A stretch of 64,000 bases of DNA from Clostridiales bacterium (GCA_004558115.1 SFDT01000004.1:1-64000), one strand, 5' to 3'. Counted from the first letter of the stretch, positions 1 to 8,358 are shown. The notes: generated by a model not told the origin, from the sequence alone. Numbers and translations: made by a program.

Positions 1-116
1 CTTTCAGAATGGTGTGTGGTAACTTCATTCTACCAGAGGTCTGCAAACCATGTCTCTTTTTATCCTTTATTCAATTTGCGCAACTTATCTTACATTATCC
101 TAAAAGGAGCATCTGT

Positions 117-509
117 ATGGGATTATTTGGCGATTTGTTTGACTTCGATGGCAATGGAAACACCGATGCGTTTGAGATGGGCCTTGGACTAAGTCTCATC
201 TTATCCATTGGCGAGGATGATAAAGCAAGTACAGTTGATGAGGATGATTCGAATTTTGATGACATCGACGATGACGATTTTGCCGAGTCCAATGAAGATG
301 AGTGCGAATCGGGAATCGAAAAACTTGAATCCTTGCGTGAGGAACTGTCGGAACTGGAGGAGCAGTTGGTAGATTTGGAGTGCAGTGAACCAGATGATAT
401 TTTATCGGCTCGGTATGAACGGTGGGAGTCCAGAAAAGAGCAGCTTGAGGAGCAAATTTCAGATATCAATGACGAGATTTTCGACCTTGAGCTGAAGTAT
501 GAGGTGTGA
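117..509 (+). CDS. Small acidic protein with one EF-hand-like loop and a coiled coil
   Basis: 130 residues, function unknown. The ATG at 117 is chosen because AAAAGGAG lies about 8 bases upstream; a longer reading from position 9 has no ribosome site. Residues 9-20 (DFDGNGNTDAFE) fit a calcium-binding EF-hand loop with acidic positions 1, 3 and 9 and Glu at 12. Next comes a short hydrophobic stretch, then a very acidic Asp/Glu region, then a heptad-like charged helix from about residue 65 to the end that should form a coiled coil. The stop lies 2 bases before the next start, so the two genes are co-transcribed. Codon use is AT-richer than in the rest of the window. Confidence 0.7.
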   Translation: MGLFGDLFDFDGNGNTDAFEMGLGLSLILSIGEDDKASTVDEDDSNFDDIDDDDFAESNEDECESGIEKLESLREELSELEEQLVDLECSEPDDILSARYERWESRKEQLEEQISDINDEIFDLELKYEV

Positions 510-511
510 TC

Positions 512-919
512 ATGTGCGATGGACACGATTTCGACGACTTCTGCGACGACTACTTCGATGAGTGCGAAGAGTGCTATGAAGAAGGTTATGATGAGGGTTA
601 CGAGGCTGGCAGACGCGATTCAAGAAGAAGTAGCAGCGTTCATGGAGGTAGCTCAGACGGCTGCTATATTGCGACGGCTGTCTATGGTTCGTATGATTGT
701 CCGGAAGTCTGGACGCTGAGACGATTCCGTGATGAGGTCCTCAGAGCAAGCCTGGCTGGCCGATTGTTCATTCGTGGTTATTACGCTGTATCGCCTGAAC
801 TGGTTCAACATCTCGGGGCAAAAACACTGTTCCAAAAAACTGTCAAAAGAGCCCTGGATTCATTTGTTTCCCACCTCAATAAATCCGGCTTTCAGGACAC
901 ACCTTATCATGGCCGATAA
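512..919 (+). CDS. CFI-box-CTERM-like small protein
   Basis: 135 residues. The ATG at 512 follows GAGGTG at 501-506; an in-frame GTG at 506 is less likely. The N-terminus is rich in Asp, Glu, Cys and Tyr, including a YDEGYEAGRR-type repeat. Residues 51-100 start with CYIATAVYGSYDCPEVWTLR and continue through RRFRDEVL and an aromatic GYYAVSP segment. From memory this pattern matches the CFI-box C-terminal domain, whose function is not established. It follows the EF-hand-like gene by 2 bases, suggesting one transcript. Base composition is lower in GC than downstream DNA. Confidence 0.65.
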   Translation: MCDGHDFDDFCDDYFDECEECYEEGYDEGYEAGRRDSRRSSSVHGGSSDGCYIATAVYGSYDCPEVWTLRRFRDEVLRASLAGRLFIRGYYAVSPELVQHLGAKTLFQKTVKRALDSFVSHLNKSGFQDTPYHGR

Positions 920-995
920 TTAAGAAGAGGAACTGGTTATGTTGGAGTTCAGCTGAATTGGCAGTTTGCGCTTTTGGAACGCTTGGAGGTTAACT

Positions 996-1706
996 ATGCG
1001 GAGACGGAAGAAGTTCGACTGGCGGACATTCTGGCTATTTGTATTCCTAAGCACCTTCATTGGCAATCGAAGATATAAGGGTAACCGGAGCCATCTAAAA
1101 GGAGCAGATGGATTCTTTGTGGATCTGCTATGCATTGTTTATCTAACTCCACTGGCGTTGATGCTGGTCAGCCATATAGAGAAACGCGATGCGAAGAGAG
1201 CATCTAGAATTGCGACTAGAAACAGCGGCTCCTCTCAGAGCAAGCGTACTTTTCCGACAAATTCAAATAAACGCTCTGCGGTTGCTCATGTGATAGATCA
1301 GGAAAAAGCTTCAACCACGAGAACTTCAACTAAAGCAAAACAAGCAGCGCCCCGAAAGGAACAGTCTTCAGCTGTGACGACTGTTGCTCAAATACCTAAA
1401 GGCGGCCACAAAACAATCCACGCCCCGGTACATACGATGCCCACGGCTGAAGAGAGGCGGCGAGAACTCGCATGGCAGGCCCAGCAGGCTGCACTGGAAC
1501 TTGAGAAACAGCAGACAAAGGATGCGGAAGAATCCAGAAAAGCCGAATCTGATCGGAAGAAAAGAGAGGAACTGCGATTGGCGGCAGCGGATGCCATTGC
1601 AAGGTTGAGCGAGCAGTTCCCTGATTCAACTGTTACTAACGAGAGTTCTAAGGAGTCTGGCGACAGTGTTAACAGTGGTGGCACGTATTGTGGCAGGATA
1701 TTATAA
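996..1706 (+). CDS. Hypothetical membrane-anchored protein with a charged coiled-coil tail
   Basis: 236 residues, not recognised. The start is ATG 996, behind GGAGGT at 985-990. An Arg/Lys-rich N-terminus precedes a hydrophobic segment (about residues 10-23) and a second one (about 40-60), suggesting two membrane spans with the bulk of the protein cytosolic. The middle is basic, Ser/Thr/Lys-rich and low in complexity. Residues from about 155 to 220 are Glu/Lys/Arg/Ala-rich and should form a long helix or coiled coil. It belongs to the AT-richer block with the two preceding genes and may be part of the same foreign segment. Confidence 0.6.
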   Translation: MRRRKKFDWRTFWLFVFLSTFIGNRRYKGNRSHLKGADGFFVDLLCIVYLTPLALMLVSHIEKRDAKRASRIATRNSGSSQSKRTFPTNSNKRSAVAHVIDQEKASTTRTSTKAKQAAPRKEQSSAVTTVAQIPKGGHKTIHAPVHTMPTAEERRRELAWQAQQAALELEKQQTKDAEESRKAESDRKKREELRLAAADAIARLSEQFPDSTVTNESSKESGDSVNSGGTYCGRIL

Positions 1707-1836
1707 ATAAGCGCTCGCTATGAAATAGGTTTTTCTTTGCTTATTGCCCCGCAAACTTTGAGCTGCTTCTTCCGTAGAAAACACTTGCATAACCCCTTGG
1801 TCAGAGTTACAATCCAACCAACCTGAAACGCAAAAT

Positions 1837-1890
1837 GCTTCCCGTCCTGGGCCGGTGAAAAATCACCGGTTTGGGGCGGGAAGCGTTTTT
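1837..1890 (+). terminator. Rho-independent terminator after the small-gene block
   Basis: Imperfect hairpin with arms of about 21 bases (1837-1857 and 1864-1884), outer stem GCTTCCCG/CGGGAAGC, followed by five T at 1886-1890. It could end the transcript of the three upstream genes. Confidence 0.7.
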
Positions 1891-2029
1891 GACCACATAA
1901 ATGACCACAGACAGCGGCGGAACACTCGGAAACAGTGGAATTAAGAGCACCGAAAAGTAATTGAAATATAGAGGAAAAGGCTAAAAACCATTAGAAACGA
2001 CCGGAAAAAGTTTTTCCGGATTGTTTGGA

Positions 2030-2063
2030 AGCAAGATGCCGCAGGTTCGAATCTTGGCCCGAA
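2030..2063 (+). other. Degenerate tRNA 3'-end-like sequence (possible old attachment site)
   Basis: GGTTCGAATC at 2044-2053 is a textbook T-arm loop, within a context resembling the 3' half of a tRNA. The T stem pairs imperfectly, no matching 5' half or anticodon arm is visible, and no CCA end follows, so it is not an intact tRNA. Such fragments are often left where an integrative element used a tRNA gene as its attachment site; that origin is inference. Confidence 0.35.
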
Positions 2064-2232
2064 TTATTCCTTCCAAAATCAGTTGATTTCATCGGGCCAT
2101 CATGGAAAGCATTTTGCGAAGTGAAGTCTCCATGGGCATCGCACACCTTCACTCTGAGGATGTTTGCCGTACTGGCGTTGTATTTCCTGGCAACTCCCGG
2201 CTCCGGTAAATCATAGAAAATCAACCGTTATG

Positions 2233-2285
2233 ATAAAAAGAGCCATGCCCGCAAGCTGTCGCTTACGGGCATGGCGTGTTTTTAT
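2233..2285. terminator. Bidirectional terminator downstream of the M20 gene
   Basis: Perfect 10-bp stem GCCATGCCCG (2242-2251) with CGGGCATGGC (2266-2275). It has a T tract on the + side (2279-2283) and, read on the - strand, a T tract made by the A run at 2235-2239. It most likely ends the - strand amidohydrolase transcript. Confidence 0.8.
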
Positions 2286-2300
2286 CGACCGGGTTTTCCG

Positions 2301-3509
2301 TCACAGCTGCTCAGAGGTCGCTGTGCTCTCGCTCAGCAAAGCCAAAACCCCTGCTGTCTGAACAGCCACTCCGATGGGAAGGCAGTTCTCGTCCAGTTCA
2401 AAGGCGGGATTATGAATATCATAATTTACCTCCCGTCCGGGAATGCCGCAGCCCAGATGCCAAAAACAGGAGGGCCGCTCCTGGGCGAAGAAGGAGAAAT
2501 CCTCCGTTCCCATATCCGGAGCTTCCATCCGGTGCACATGATGGGCGCCCAGCAGGGAAGATGCCACGCCAATCATGGTATCCGTCACCGCGTCATCGTT
2601 GATCAGCGCGGAATAGGAGGGACGGATGATCAGCTCGCCCCGGCCGCCGAAGGCCAGAGCAGTATGCTCCGTGATCTCCCGCACCCGGTTTTGCAGAAGG
2701 CTGCGGGTCTGCGGGTCCAGACAGCGAATGATGCCGGTAAGCTCAGCCGTCTGTGCAATGGCGTTGCCTGCTGTTCCCGCATGGATCATTCCCACAGTGA
2801 CCACCGCGGAATTCACCGGCGAAATACCGCGGCTCACCACCGTCTGCAATGCCGTGACGATTTGCGCTGCCATGGCGATGGCGTCACAACCCTTCTCCGG
2901 GTGGGCGCCGTGACAGCCCCGTCCGGTAAGCCGGATGGTGAATTCATCGGAGGAGGCCATCATCTTACCGTGGCGGAATTCCACCTCTCCGCAGGGGAGG
3001 GACGGGTCCATGTGCAGGCCCAGGACATGGGAGACATGGGGAGATTCCAGACAGCCTTGGCGGATCATGCGCAAAGCGCCGCCGGTGGTCTCCTCCGCGG
3101 GCTGAAAAAACAGCTTCACATTGCCGGCCAGCTCCTCCCGCATGTCCCAAAGCAGTTTTCCCGCTCCCAGCGCAATGGCCGTGTGTCCGTCATGTCCGCA
3201 GGAATGCATGACGCCGGGACGGCAGGAGGCAAAGGGAAGCCCTGTGATCTCCTCCATGGGAAGCGCGTCCATATCCGCCCGCAGCGCGACGGTGCCGGAG
3301 GAAGCCTCCGCTTTTCCGCCCTCGATCAGAGCGACCACGCCCGTATCCGCCACGCCCCGTTCAAAGGGGATCCCCCATTCGCCCAGCTTTCGGCAGATAT
3401 AGTCTCCGGTTTCGTATTCCTGACCGGAAAGCTCCGGGTACTGGTGCAGATGCCTGCGGATCTCCGTGATTTCCCCTTGAATCGCCTGTGCTTTGTCCAG
3501 CAAATTCAT
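2301..3509 (-). CDS. M20 family metallo-amidohydrolase
   Basis: 402 residues, the usual length for M20D amidohydrolases (IAA-amino acid hydrolase, hippurate hydrolase and N-acyl amino acid deacylase relatives). These hydrolyse an amide bond between an acyl or amino-acid group and an amino acid. Visible motifs are HSCGHDGHTA around residues 102-111 with the metal-binding Cys/His, the catalytic QPAEETTGG at 137-144, His in LGLHMDP near 166, and a late HNPAFELDE histidine. ATG 3509 follows AAGGAG (complement of 3520-3525); a longer in-frame reading is unsupported. It lies 60 bases downstream of a YfcC-type transporter in the same direction, which suggests uptake and then hydrolysis of an amidated substrate. 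The exact substrate cannot be read from the sequence. Confidence 0.9.
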   Translation of the reverse strand: MNLLDKAQAIQGEITEIRRHLHQYPELSGQEYETGDYICRKLGEWGIPFERGVADTGVVALIEGGKAEASSGTVALRADMDALPMEEITGLPFASCRPGVMHSCGHDGHTAIALGAGKLLWDMREELAGNVKLFFQPAEETTGGALRMIRQGCLESPHVSHVLGLHMDPSLPCGEVEFRHGKMMASSDEFTIRLTGRGCHGAHPEKGCDAIAMAAQIVTALQTVVSRGISPVNSAVVTVGMIHAGTAGNAIAQTAELTGIIRCLDPQTRSLLQNRVREITEHTALAFGGRGELIIRPSYSALINDDAVTDTMIGVASSLLGAHHVHRMEAPDMGTEDFSFFAQERPSCFWHLGCGIPGREVNYDIHNPAFELDENCLPIGVAVQTAGVLALLSESTATSEQL

Positions 3510-3569
3510 ATCAGTCAATCTCCTTGACCGCCCGGGGCGGTCCTGCATTGTCGTTTTCAGGATGCCGCA

Positions 3570-4970
3570 TCAGAAGCCGATCAGTACGGCGCCGACCACA
3601 AATACCACCTGAATCGCAAAGAAAATACCAAACAGGGGGAGGAAGAATTTCCACCACTTGTTCAGAGGTACTCCGGCGATACCGCAGCCGATGGCGATGT
3701 TGGCGGTGGGCCAGAGCAGGTTGGAGAAGCCGTCACCGAACTGGAAGGTCAGCACTGTCACCTCTCTGGTCAGGCCCATCAGGTCACCCAGAGGCGCCAT
3801 CAGGGGAATGATGGTGGCAGCCTGGCCGCTGCCGGAGGGGATCACGAAGTTGATAAAGGTCTGGATCACCAGCATGCCCAGGGCGGAGACAACCGGGGGC
3901 AGTCCCTCCAGCTGGCTGGAGAGGAAATAAATGATCGTATCAATGATCTTGCCGTCCTGCATGATGATGAGGACCGCCTTGGCCACACCCACGATCATGG
4001 CGCCGAACACGATGTCCTTGCAGCCGTTGATGAATTCTCTGGCGATCTTATCGGCGCTCCAGCGGTAGATCAGCGCCACCACGATGCCCATCAGCAGGAA
4101 GACGCCCGTGAGCTGGGTGTTGCCCCAGCCCTGGCGCAGGAAGCCGTAGAAGATCCACACAAGGCTTGCCAGGATCACCAGGAACGTGGCGATCTCCTTC
4201 TTTCCCATGGGGAGCTTTTTCAGCTCCTCCTTGTCAAAGGAGAACAGGCTTTCTTCACCGGCCATCAGGCTCTTGGAAGGGTCTTCCTTGATCTTTTTGC
4301 CGTATCTGAAGATCCACCAGACGGCCACGGCGCTGAACACCACAAAAATCGCCACCCGGACGCCCATGCCGGAATAGATGGGAATACCAGCGATGGACTG
4401 AGCCACCACGATGGTGTAAGGGTTCATCAGCGCGGCCGCGAAGCCCACGCCTATGCCCAGAAGGATAATGGAGAAGCCGAACATCGCGTCATAGCCCAAT
4501 GCAATGCCCATGCCCACCATGATGGGGATCAGGCCGTTGAAGTCGTTCCACATGCCGAACAGGGATGCGCAGATGGCGAAGAACAGGAAGAAAATGGGGA
4601 CCAGGAACTTCTCCTTGCCGTCAAACTTCCGGAGCAGGCCGCCCATCATGGAGTTGAAGGCGCCTGTTTTGATCACCATGGAGAACGCTCCGTTCACGAT
4701 GAAGATCAGCATCATGACGTCCGCACCGGAGATCAGGCCCTTGTGAAAAGAACCCAGGAAATCGATCAAAGTGGCGTGCTTTCCGCTATCCACATAATGG
4801 AAGGAACCGGGAACCACCAGATTCCGCACCGTGCCGTTCACATCGACAGCCTCGTAGTCAAACTCTCCTGCCGGGATCAACCAGGTAAGAACGGCTGCTG
4901 CCGCTACCAGGAAAAACAGGATCACGAATACATGCGGCATTTGTTTCTTTTTCTTTGTCTCTGCTGCCAT
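3570..4970 (-). CDS. YfcC family transporter (amino acid/peptide or C4-dicarboxylate-type carrier)
   Basis: 466 residues with roughly a dozen hydrophobic segments and a short, Lys-rich cytosolic N-terminus. The overall pattern, including WLIPAGEFDYE near the start and VIPSGSGQAATIIPLMAPL in the C-terminal half, matches YfcC/DcuC-like integral membrane carriers. The start at 4970 has AAGGAG about 8 bases upstream; the longer reading to 5126 would run through the promoter. The transporter and the M20 hydrolase form a two-gene unit. A YesM/YesN-type two-component system is divergent from it and is a plausible regulator. Substrate is unknown. Confidence 0.88.
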   Translation of the reverse strand: MAAETKKKKQMPHVFVILFFLVAAAAVLTWLIPAGEFDYEAVDVNGTVRNLVVPGSFHYVDSGKHATLIDFLGSFHKGLISGADVMMLIFIVNGAFSMVIKTGAFNSMMGGLLRKFDGKEKFLVPIFFLFFAICASLFGMWNDFNGLIPIMVGMGIALGYDAMFGFSIILLGIGVGFAAALMNPYTIVVAQSIAGIPIYSGMGVRVAIFVVFSAVAVWWIFRYGKKIKEDPSKSLMAGEESLFSFDKEELKKLPMGKKEIATFLVILASLVWIFYGFLRQGWGNTQLTGVFLLMGIVVALIYRWSADKIAREFINGCKDIVFGAMIVGVAKAVLIIMQDGKIIDTIIYFLSSQLEGLPPVVSALGMLVIQTFINFVIPSGSGQAATIIPLMAPLGDLMGLTREVTVLTFQFGDGFSNLLWPTANIAIGCGIAGVPLNKWWKFFLPLFGIFFAIQVVFVVGAVLIGF

Positions 4971-5096
4971 AAAAACTCTCCTTGAAACATAAAAGAATGC
5001 TCTGTGTTTTCCACGGACCGCTGCGGCGCTATTCCAACAGGTTGGGAATTTATGCCTTTGCGGCGCTGCTTTCACATGGAAAAAACACCGTTTCCC

Positions 5097-5126
5097 ATAA
5101 TACTGCGGGAGAAAGGGAATGGTCAA
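5097..5126 (-). promoter_or_regulatory. Sigma-A-type promoter of the YfcC-M20 unit
   Basis: On the - strand, TTGACC (complement of 5121-5126), an 18-base spacer, then TATTAT (complement of 5097-5102). The predicted transcript has a leader of about 120 bases before the ATG at 4970. Confidence 0.65.
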
Positions 5127-5147
5127 GCCTTTTTATGGATTTAAATA

Positions 5148-5188
5148 AAAAAAGAAGCCCTGCCGCGGCAGAACAGGGCGGGGCTTTT
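5148..5188 (-). terminator. Terminator hairpin between the divergent units
   Basis: A 10-bp stem (5155-5164 with 5177-5186, one G-T pair) is followed on the - strand by a run of seven T (complement of 5147-5153). It lies upstream of the YfcC promoter, so it cannot end that operon. It would stop transcripts entering from the right, or a short RNA started near 5240. On the + side only four T follow. Confidence 0.6.
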
Positions 5189-5221
5189 GTGCTTATGGCG
5201 GCTGGGGCGTATGCGATTTCC

Positions 5222-5250
5222 TTGTAATTCGGAGTTCCTTCACCTATAAT
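5222..5250 (+). promoter_or_regulatory. Promoter of the two-component operon
   Basis: TTGTAA at 5222-5227, 17-base spacer, consensus TATAAT at 5245-5250. It would give a leader of about 165 bases before the histidine kinase start at 5421. Confidence 0.6.
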
Positions 5251-5420
5251 AAAAACAATAAGATTTGCGCTGCAAACGAAACGTATGGGCTTTCACAGGG
5301 GAGTTTTTCAGCGATTTGCTTTTGATGCCCGGCACCTATAAAATTGACACAATCATCTGCATGATCTGCCTGTTTTTGAAACGGGATACCGTCTACAATA
5401 GGAGAAAGAGGTGAGAGCGT

Positions 5421-6725
5421 ATGCTGCGCATGGAGATCGCGCTGTTTCTGGTTTTGGCGTTTGTGGCGTACATCTATTTTTCCGCAGAGAAACAGTATAC
5501 CCAGCTGCACAGGACCTTTTCCGCGCTGCTGGTGACAGCGCTGGTGCATTTGGTGTTGGACGGGATCACGGTCCATACAGTGAACCATCTGGACACGGTG
5601 CCCCGGCTCCTGAACGATGCCGTCCACCGGCTGTTTATCGGCAGCATGGTGCTGGTCATTTATCTGTTCTACCAGTACATCGCCATTCTGGTGGAGGAGG
5701 AGACAGGCAAGCCCCGGCGGCTGGACAGGGCGGCGAAGCTGTTTTTGGCGGCTGCGGTGCTTGGCAGCTTCCTGCTGCCCATCCAGTACATGCGCACCCC
5801 CGCCGGAAACTACTCCGCCGGGCTGTATGTCACGATGCCTTACGGGGCCGTGACCTTTTACCTGCTGCTGTGCGCGGGATTGCTGGTGGTCAACTGGCAG
5901 GCCATTGACCGGAAGCGGAAGTTTGCCATCGGCGCGGCGCTGCTCATCGAATTTACTGTCTGCGCATTGCAGGGGCTGCACCACACCTGGCTCATCAGCG
6001 GCATGGGTATCACGCTGATGACGCTGGCCTTTTATCTGACGCTGGAGAACCCGGACATTCTCCGGGCGGAGCTGACAGAGCAGAAAATGTCCATGCTGTA
6101 CCTGAAAAGCCAGGTAAATCCCCACTTCCTGTACAATACTCTGGACACCATCCGTATCCAGGCCCAGCTGGATGGGGATAAAAAGGTGGCGGACCTTCTG
6201 ATGCGGCTGGTGGACTTTTTCCGGCTCAGTGTGAAAGTGGATCGGCAGATGGTGGCCCTGGATGACGAATTGGAGCTGCTGGAGGCCTATCTGGAGCTGA
6301 TGTGCTGCCGGTACCCGGAGCTTCGGTGCGAATATGACATCGACCCCGACCTGGGGGGCGCGCAGGTGCCCAACTTCATTTTGCAGCCCATCGTGGAGAA
6401 CAGCCTGCTCCACGGCCTGAAAAACAAGGGCTACCGGGGCACGGTGTCCGTTACGGCGGAGAAAACGGCGGAGGGCCGCATGGAGGTCCGGGTGGCCGAC
6501 ACCGGCAGCGGCTTCACGGAGGGGAAAAAGGCCGCTGTCGATGAAATGCTGCTGCATTATGCCAAGCAGCCGGCCAAGCTGGAGGGCAACAGTATCGGCA
6601 TCCTGAATGTGCAAAAGCGCATCAAGCTGCTGTGCGGCCGGGAGTACGGCCTTTGGTACACGGAAAATCCGGCGGGCGGCGTGACGGCTCACCTGCTGCT
6701 GCCGGCCCGGGAGGAGGAAGTGTGA
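5421..6725 (+). CDS. YesM/LytS-type membrane sensor histidine kinase
   Basis: 434 residues. The first 210 or so carry about six hydrophobic segments forming a membrane sensor without a large extracellular domain. The His_kinase domain begins with QVNPHFLYNTLDTIR, with the predicted phospho-acceptor His235. A PNFILQPIVENSLLHG N-box and a DTGSGF G-box complete the ATPase core. The stop overlaps the response-regulator start by one base (TGATG-type junction at 6723-6727), so the two are translationally coupled. Being divergent from the transporter/hydrolase pair, it may sense their substrate; that is inference. Confidence 0.92.
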   Translation: MLRMEIALFLVLAFVAYIYFSAEKQYTQLHRTFSALLVTALVHLVLDGITVHTVNHLDTVPRLLNDAVHRLFIGSMVLVIYLFYQYIAILVEEETGKPRRLDRAAKLFLAAAVLGSFLLPIQYMRTPAGNYSAGLYVTMPYGAVTFYLLLCAGLLVVNWQAIDRKRKFAIGAALLIEFTVCALQGLHHTWLISGMGITLMTLAFYLTLENPDILRAELTEQKMSMLYLKSQVNPHFLYNTLDTIRIQAQLDGDKKVADLLMRLVDFFRLSVKVDRQMVALDDELELLEAYLELMCCRYPELRCEYDIDPDLGGAQVPNFILQPIVENSLLHGLKNKGYRGTVSVTAEKTAEGRMEVRVADTGSGFTEGKKAAVDEMLLHYAKQPAKLEGNSIGILNVQKRIKLLCGREYGLWYTENPAGGVTAHLLLPAREEEV

Positions 6726-7486
6726 TGAAAAAGCTGCGCGTGCTGCTGGTGGACGATGAGATCATGATCCGGGAGGGCTTCAAGCGGCTCTTTGACTGGG
6801 AGGCCCACGACTGCGAGGTGGTGGGCGAGGCTGCCGACGGCATGGAGGCTCTGTCCCAGATCGACGCCCTTTGTCCGGACATCGTCATCATGGACATCAA
6901 CATCCCCATCATGAGCGGCCTGAAGGTCATTCAGCTCAGCCGCATCAAACACCCGCAGATCGCCTATGTGATCGTGTCGGGCTATGATGACTTTTCCTAC
7001 TGCCAGCAGGCTTTGCGGCTGCAGATCACGGATTATATCCTCAAGCCCGTGAACTATGAGGAGTTCGGCGGCTGCATCGACAACCTGAAGATCTCCCTGT
7101 TTGAGCGGCGGGTGGCGGAGGAGCCGGCAGAGGCCCGGGAGGAGCGGCCCATCACCGGCATTACCCGGTATTTGCAGGAGCATCTGGCGGAGGAGGTGAG
7201 CCTCTCCGTCCTGGCGGAGCGGTTCCACCTGAATCCCCAATATATCAGCCAGCTGTTCAAAAACGAGATCGGCGTGGGTTTTCTGGCCTATCTCACCAAT
7301 ATCCGCATGGAGAAGGCGAAGAAGCTGCTGCTCTCCACGCCCCTGTCCGTGGCGGAGGTGGCGGAGCGGTCCGGTTACGGGGACTACCGGGTGTTCACAA
7401 AGGTGTTCAAAAAGAGCGAGGGCGTGACGCCCTCCCAGTACCGGCGGGATTTTCTGGAGAGTACCGGAAGCGGAGAGGGGAGGTAA
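6725..7486 (+). CDS. YesN-type response regulator (REC + AraC DNA-binding domain)
   Basis: 253 residues. The receiver domain (about 1-125) has the acidic pocket D10/D11, phospho-acceptor D57 in IVIMDINIP and Lys107 in ILKPVN. The C-terminal half (about 150-245) is an AraC-type double helix-turn-helix (SLSVLAERFHLNPQYISQLF and AEVAERSGYGDYRVFTKVF). The ATG at 6725 overlaps the kinase stop; a longer upstream reading is an artefact of that overlap. It is the cognate partner of the preceding kinase and probably activates nearby transport genes. Only 2 bases separate it from the next gene. Confidence 0.93.
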   Translation: MKKLRVLLVDDEIMIREGFKRLFDWEAHDCEVVGEAADGMEALSQIDALCPDIVIMDINIPIMSGLKVIQLSRIKHPQIAYVIVSGYDDFSYCQQALRLQITDYILKPVNYEEFGGCIDNLKISLFERRVAEEPAEAREERPITGITRYLQEHLAEEVSLSVLAERFHLNPQYISQLFKNEIGVGFLAYLTNIRMEKAKKLLLSTPLSVAEVAERSGYGDYRVFTKVFKKSEGVTPSQYRRDFLESTGSGEGR

Positions 7487-7488
7487 TC

Positions 7489-7947
7489 ATGGAGATCAGA
7501 CTGGCGGGAACAGGGGACACCGCCGGCTGGCTGGCGCTGGTGGAGCAGGTGAGGGACAGCTTTCCCGGCCTGGAGAGCCGGGAGGCTATGGAGGAGCACC
7601 GGAAGACGGTTTTGGCGTTTCTTGCACGGGACGAGGCCATCTGCGCTGTGGACGGCGGCCGTCTGGTGGGGGCGCTGCTGTTTTCCAAGAAGGCGGGAAT
7701 GCTCTGCTTCCTGGCGGTGGATGAAAGGTGCCGCCGGCGGCACATCGCCCAAAGCATGGTGGAGTATATGCTGACGTTTCTGGAGCCGGATCGGGAGATC
7801 GCCGTCACCACCTACCGGGAGGGCGTGCCCGAGGGGGCGGCGGCCCGGGCTTTTTATAAACGGCTGGGCTTTACAGAGGGAAGGCTCACAGAGGAATTTG
7901 GGAGTCCTGTTCAGGAATTCCGGTGGAAGCGGTCCAAAGGAGAATAG
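7489..7947 (+). CDS. GNAT family N-acetyltransferase
   Basis: 152 residues, typical for a single GNAT domain. It has a predicted acetyl-CoA-binding strand-loop-helix around LCFLAVDERCRRRHIAQSMVEYML and a C-terminal ARAFYKRLGFTEG motif common to GNAT enzymes. The start at 7489 follows GGGAGG and lies 2 bases after the response-regulator stop, so it is the third gene of that operon. A terminator follows at 7961. The substrate is unknown. Confidence 0.85.
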   Translation: MEIRLAGTGDTAGWLALVEQVRDSFPGLESREAMEEHRKTVLAFLARDEAICAVDGGRLVGALLFSKKAGMLCFLAVDERCRRRHIAQSMVEYMLTFLEPDREIAVTTYREGVPEGAAARAFYKRLGFTEGRLTEEFGSPVQEFRWKRSKGE

Positions 7948-7960
7948 CATACCAGTAAAG

Positions 7961-7985
7961 CGGAGGCCCTGTGCCTCCGTTTTTC
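7961..7985 (+). terminator. Rho-independent terminator of the two-component operon
   Basis: Perfect 7-bp stem CGGAGGC/GCCTCCG (7961-7967, 7973-7979) followed by TTTTT. Confidence 0.8.
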
Positions 7986-8136
7986 TTTGTATCGAAAACA
8001 AACACATTCCCCTGCAAAATGTGCCTATCGAATGGGCGGGAGATCTCATAAAATAAGGGTGAAAACAGGAAGCGCGCGGCATTTGAACGAACTTGCCGCC
8101 TGTTTCTCGATCAGACACTTCGGGAGGACTTGCGAT

Positions 8137-8358
8137 ATGAAAAATGACCTGCATTTCGCGTCCGGGCTGCTGATGTGCGCGGGCGCGCTGTTGGCAGTTT
8201 CCGGTATTTTGATGGCGCTGTTGGGCGAGCCTGCATACAGCGGGAGCCTGTTGGCGGGAGCTTCCTGTATGTTTTTTGCCGCCTGCCATTTTCGGGTGAA
8301 AGAAGAAAAGTTATGTAATACAACGGAGGATACGAATGATGAACAAGCGGCTTTATAA
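8137..8358 (+). CDS. Small two-helix membrane protein
   Basis: 73 residues. ATG 8137 has GGAGG at 8123-8127; the longer in-frame reading from 7987 has no ribosome site. Two hydrophobic stretches (about residues 8-28 and 33-50) suggest a helical hairpin in the membrane with a short charged C-terminal tail. It overlaps the next gene (PspC domain) by 23 bases, so the two are probably co-translated. No family was recognised. Confidence 0.6.
   Translation: MKNDLHFASGLLMCAGALLAVSGILMALLGEPAYSGSLLAGASCMFFAACHFRVKEEKLCNTTEDTNDEQAAL

Larger units (their letters stand above)
1707..2300. other. Gene-free stretch with two terminators, a palindrome and a tRNA-like fragment
   Basis: About 590 bases without a convincing gene. 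It holds a terminator-like hairpin at 1837-1890, a perfect 19-base palindrome at 2001-2019, a sequence like the 3' end of a tRNA at about 2030-2063, and a strong bidirectional terminator at 2233-2285. Base composition changes from AT-rich on the left to the GC-rich chromosome average on the right. Confidence 0.6.

Noticed and set aside
2030..2063. Intact tRNA gene
   Set aside because: Only a T-arm-like 3' piece is visible; no 5' half, anticodon arm or good acceptor pairing.
5244..6692. 482-codon open frame on the - strand
   Set aside because: Antisense to the histidine kinase; His/Gln-rich shadow translation.
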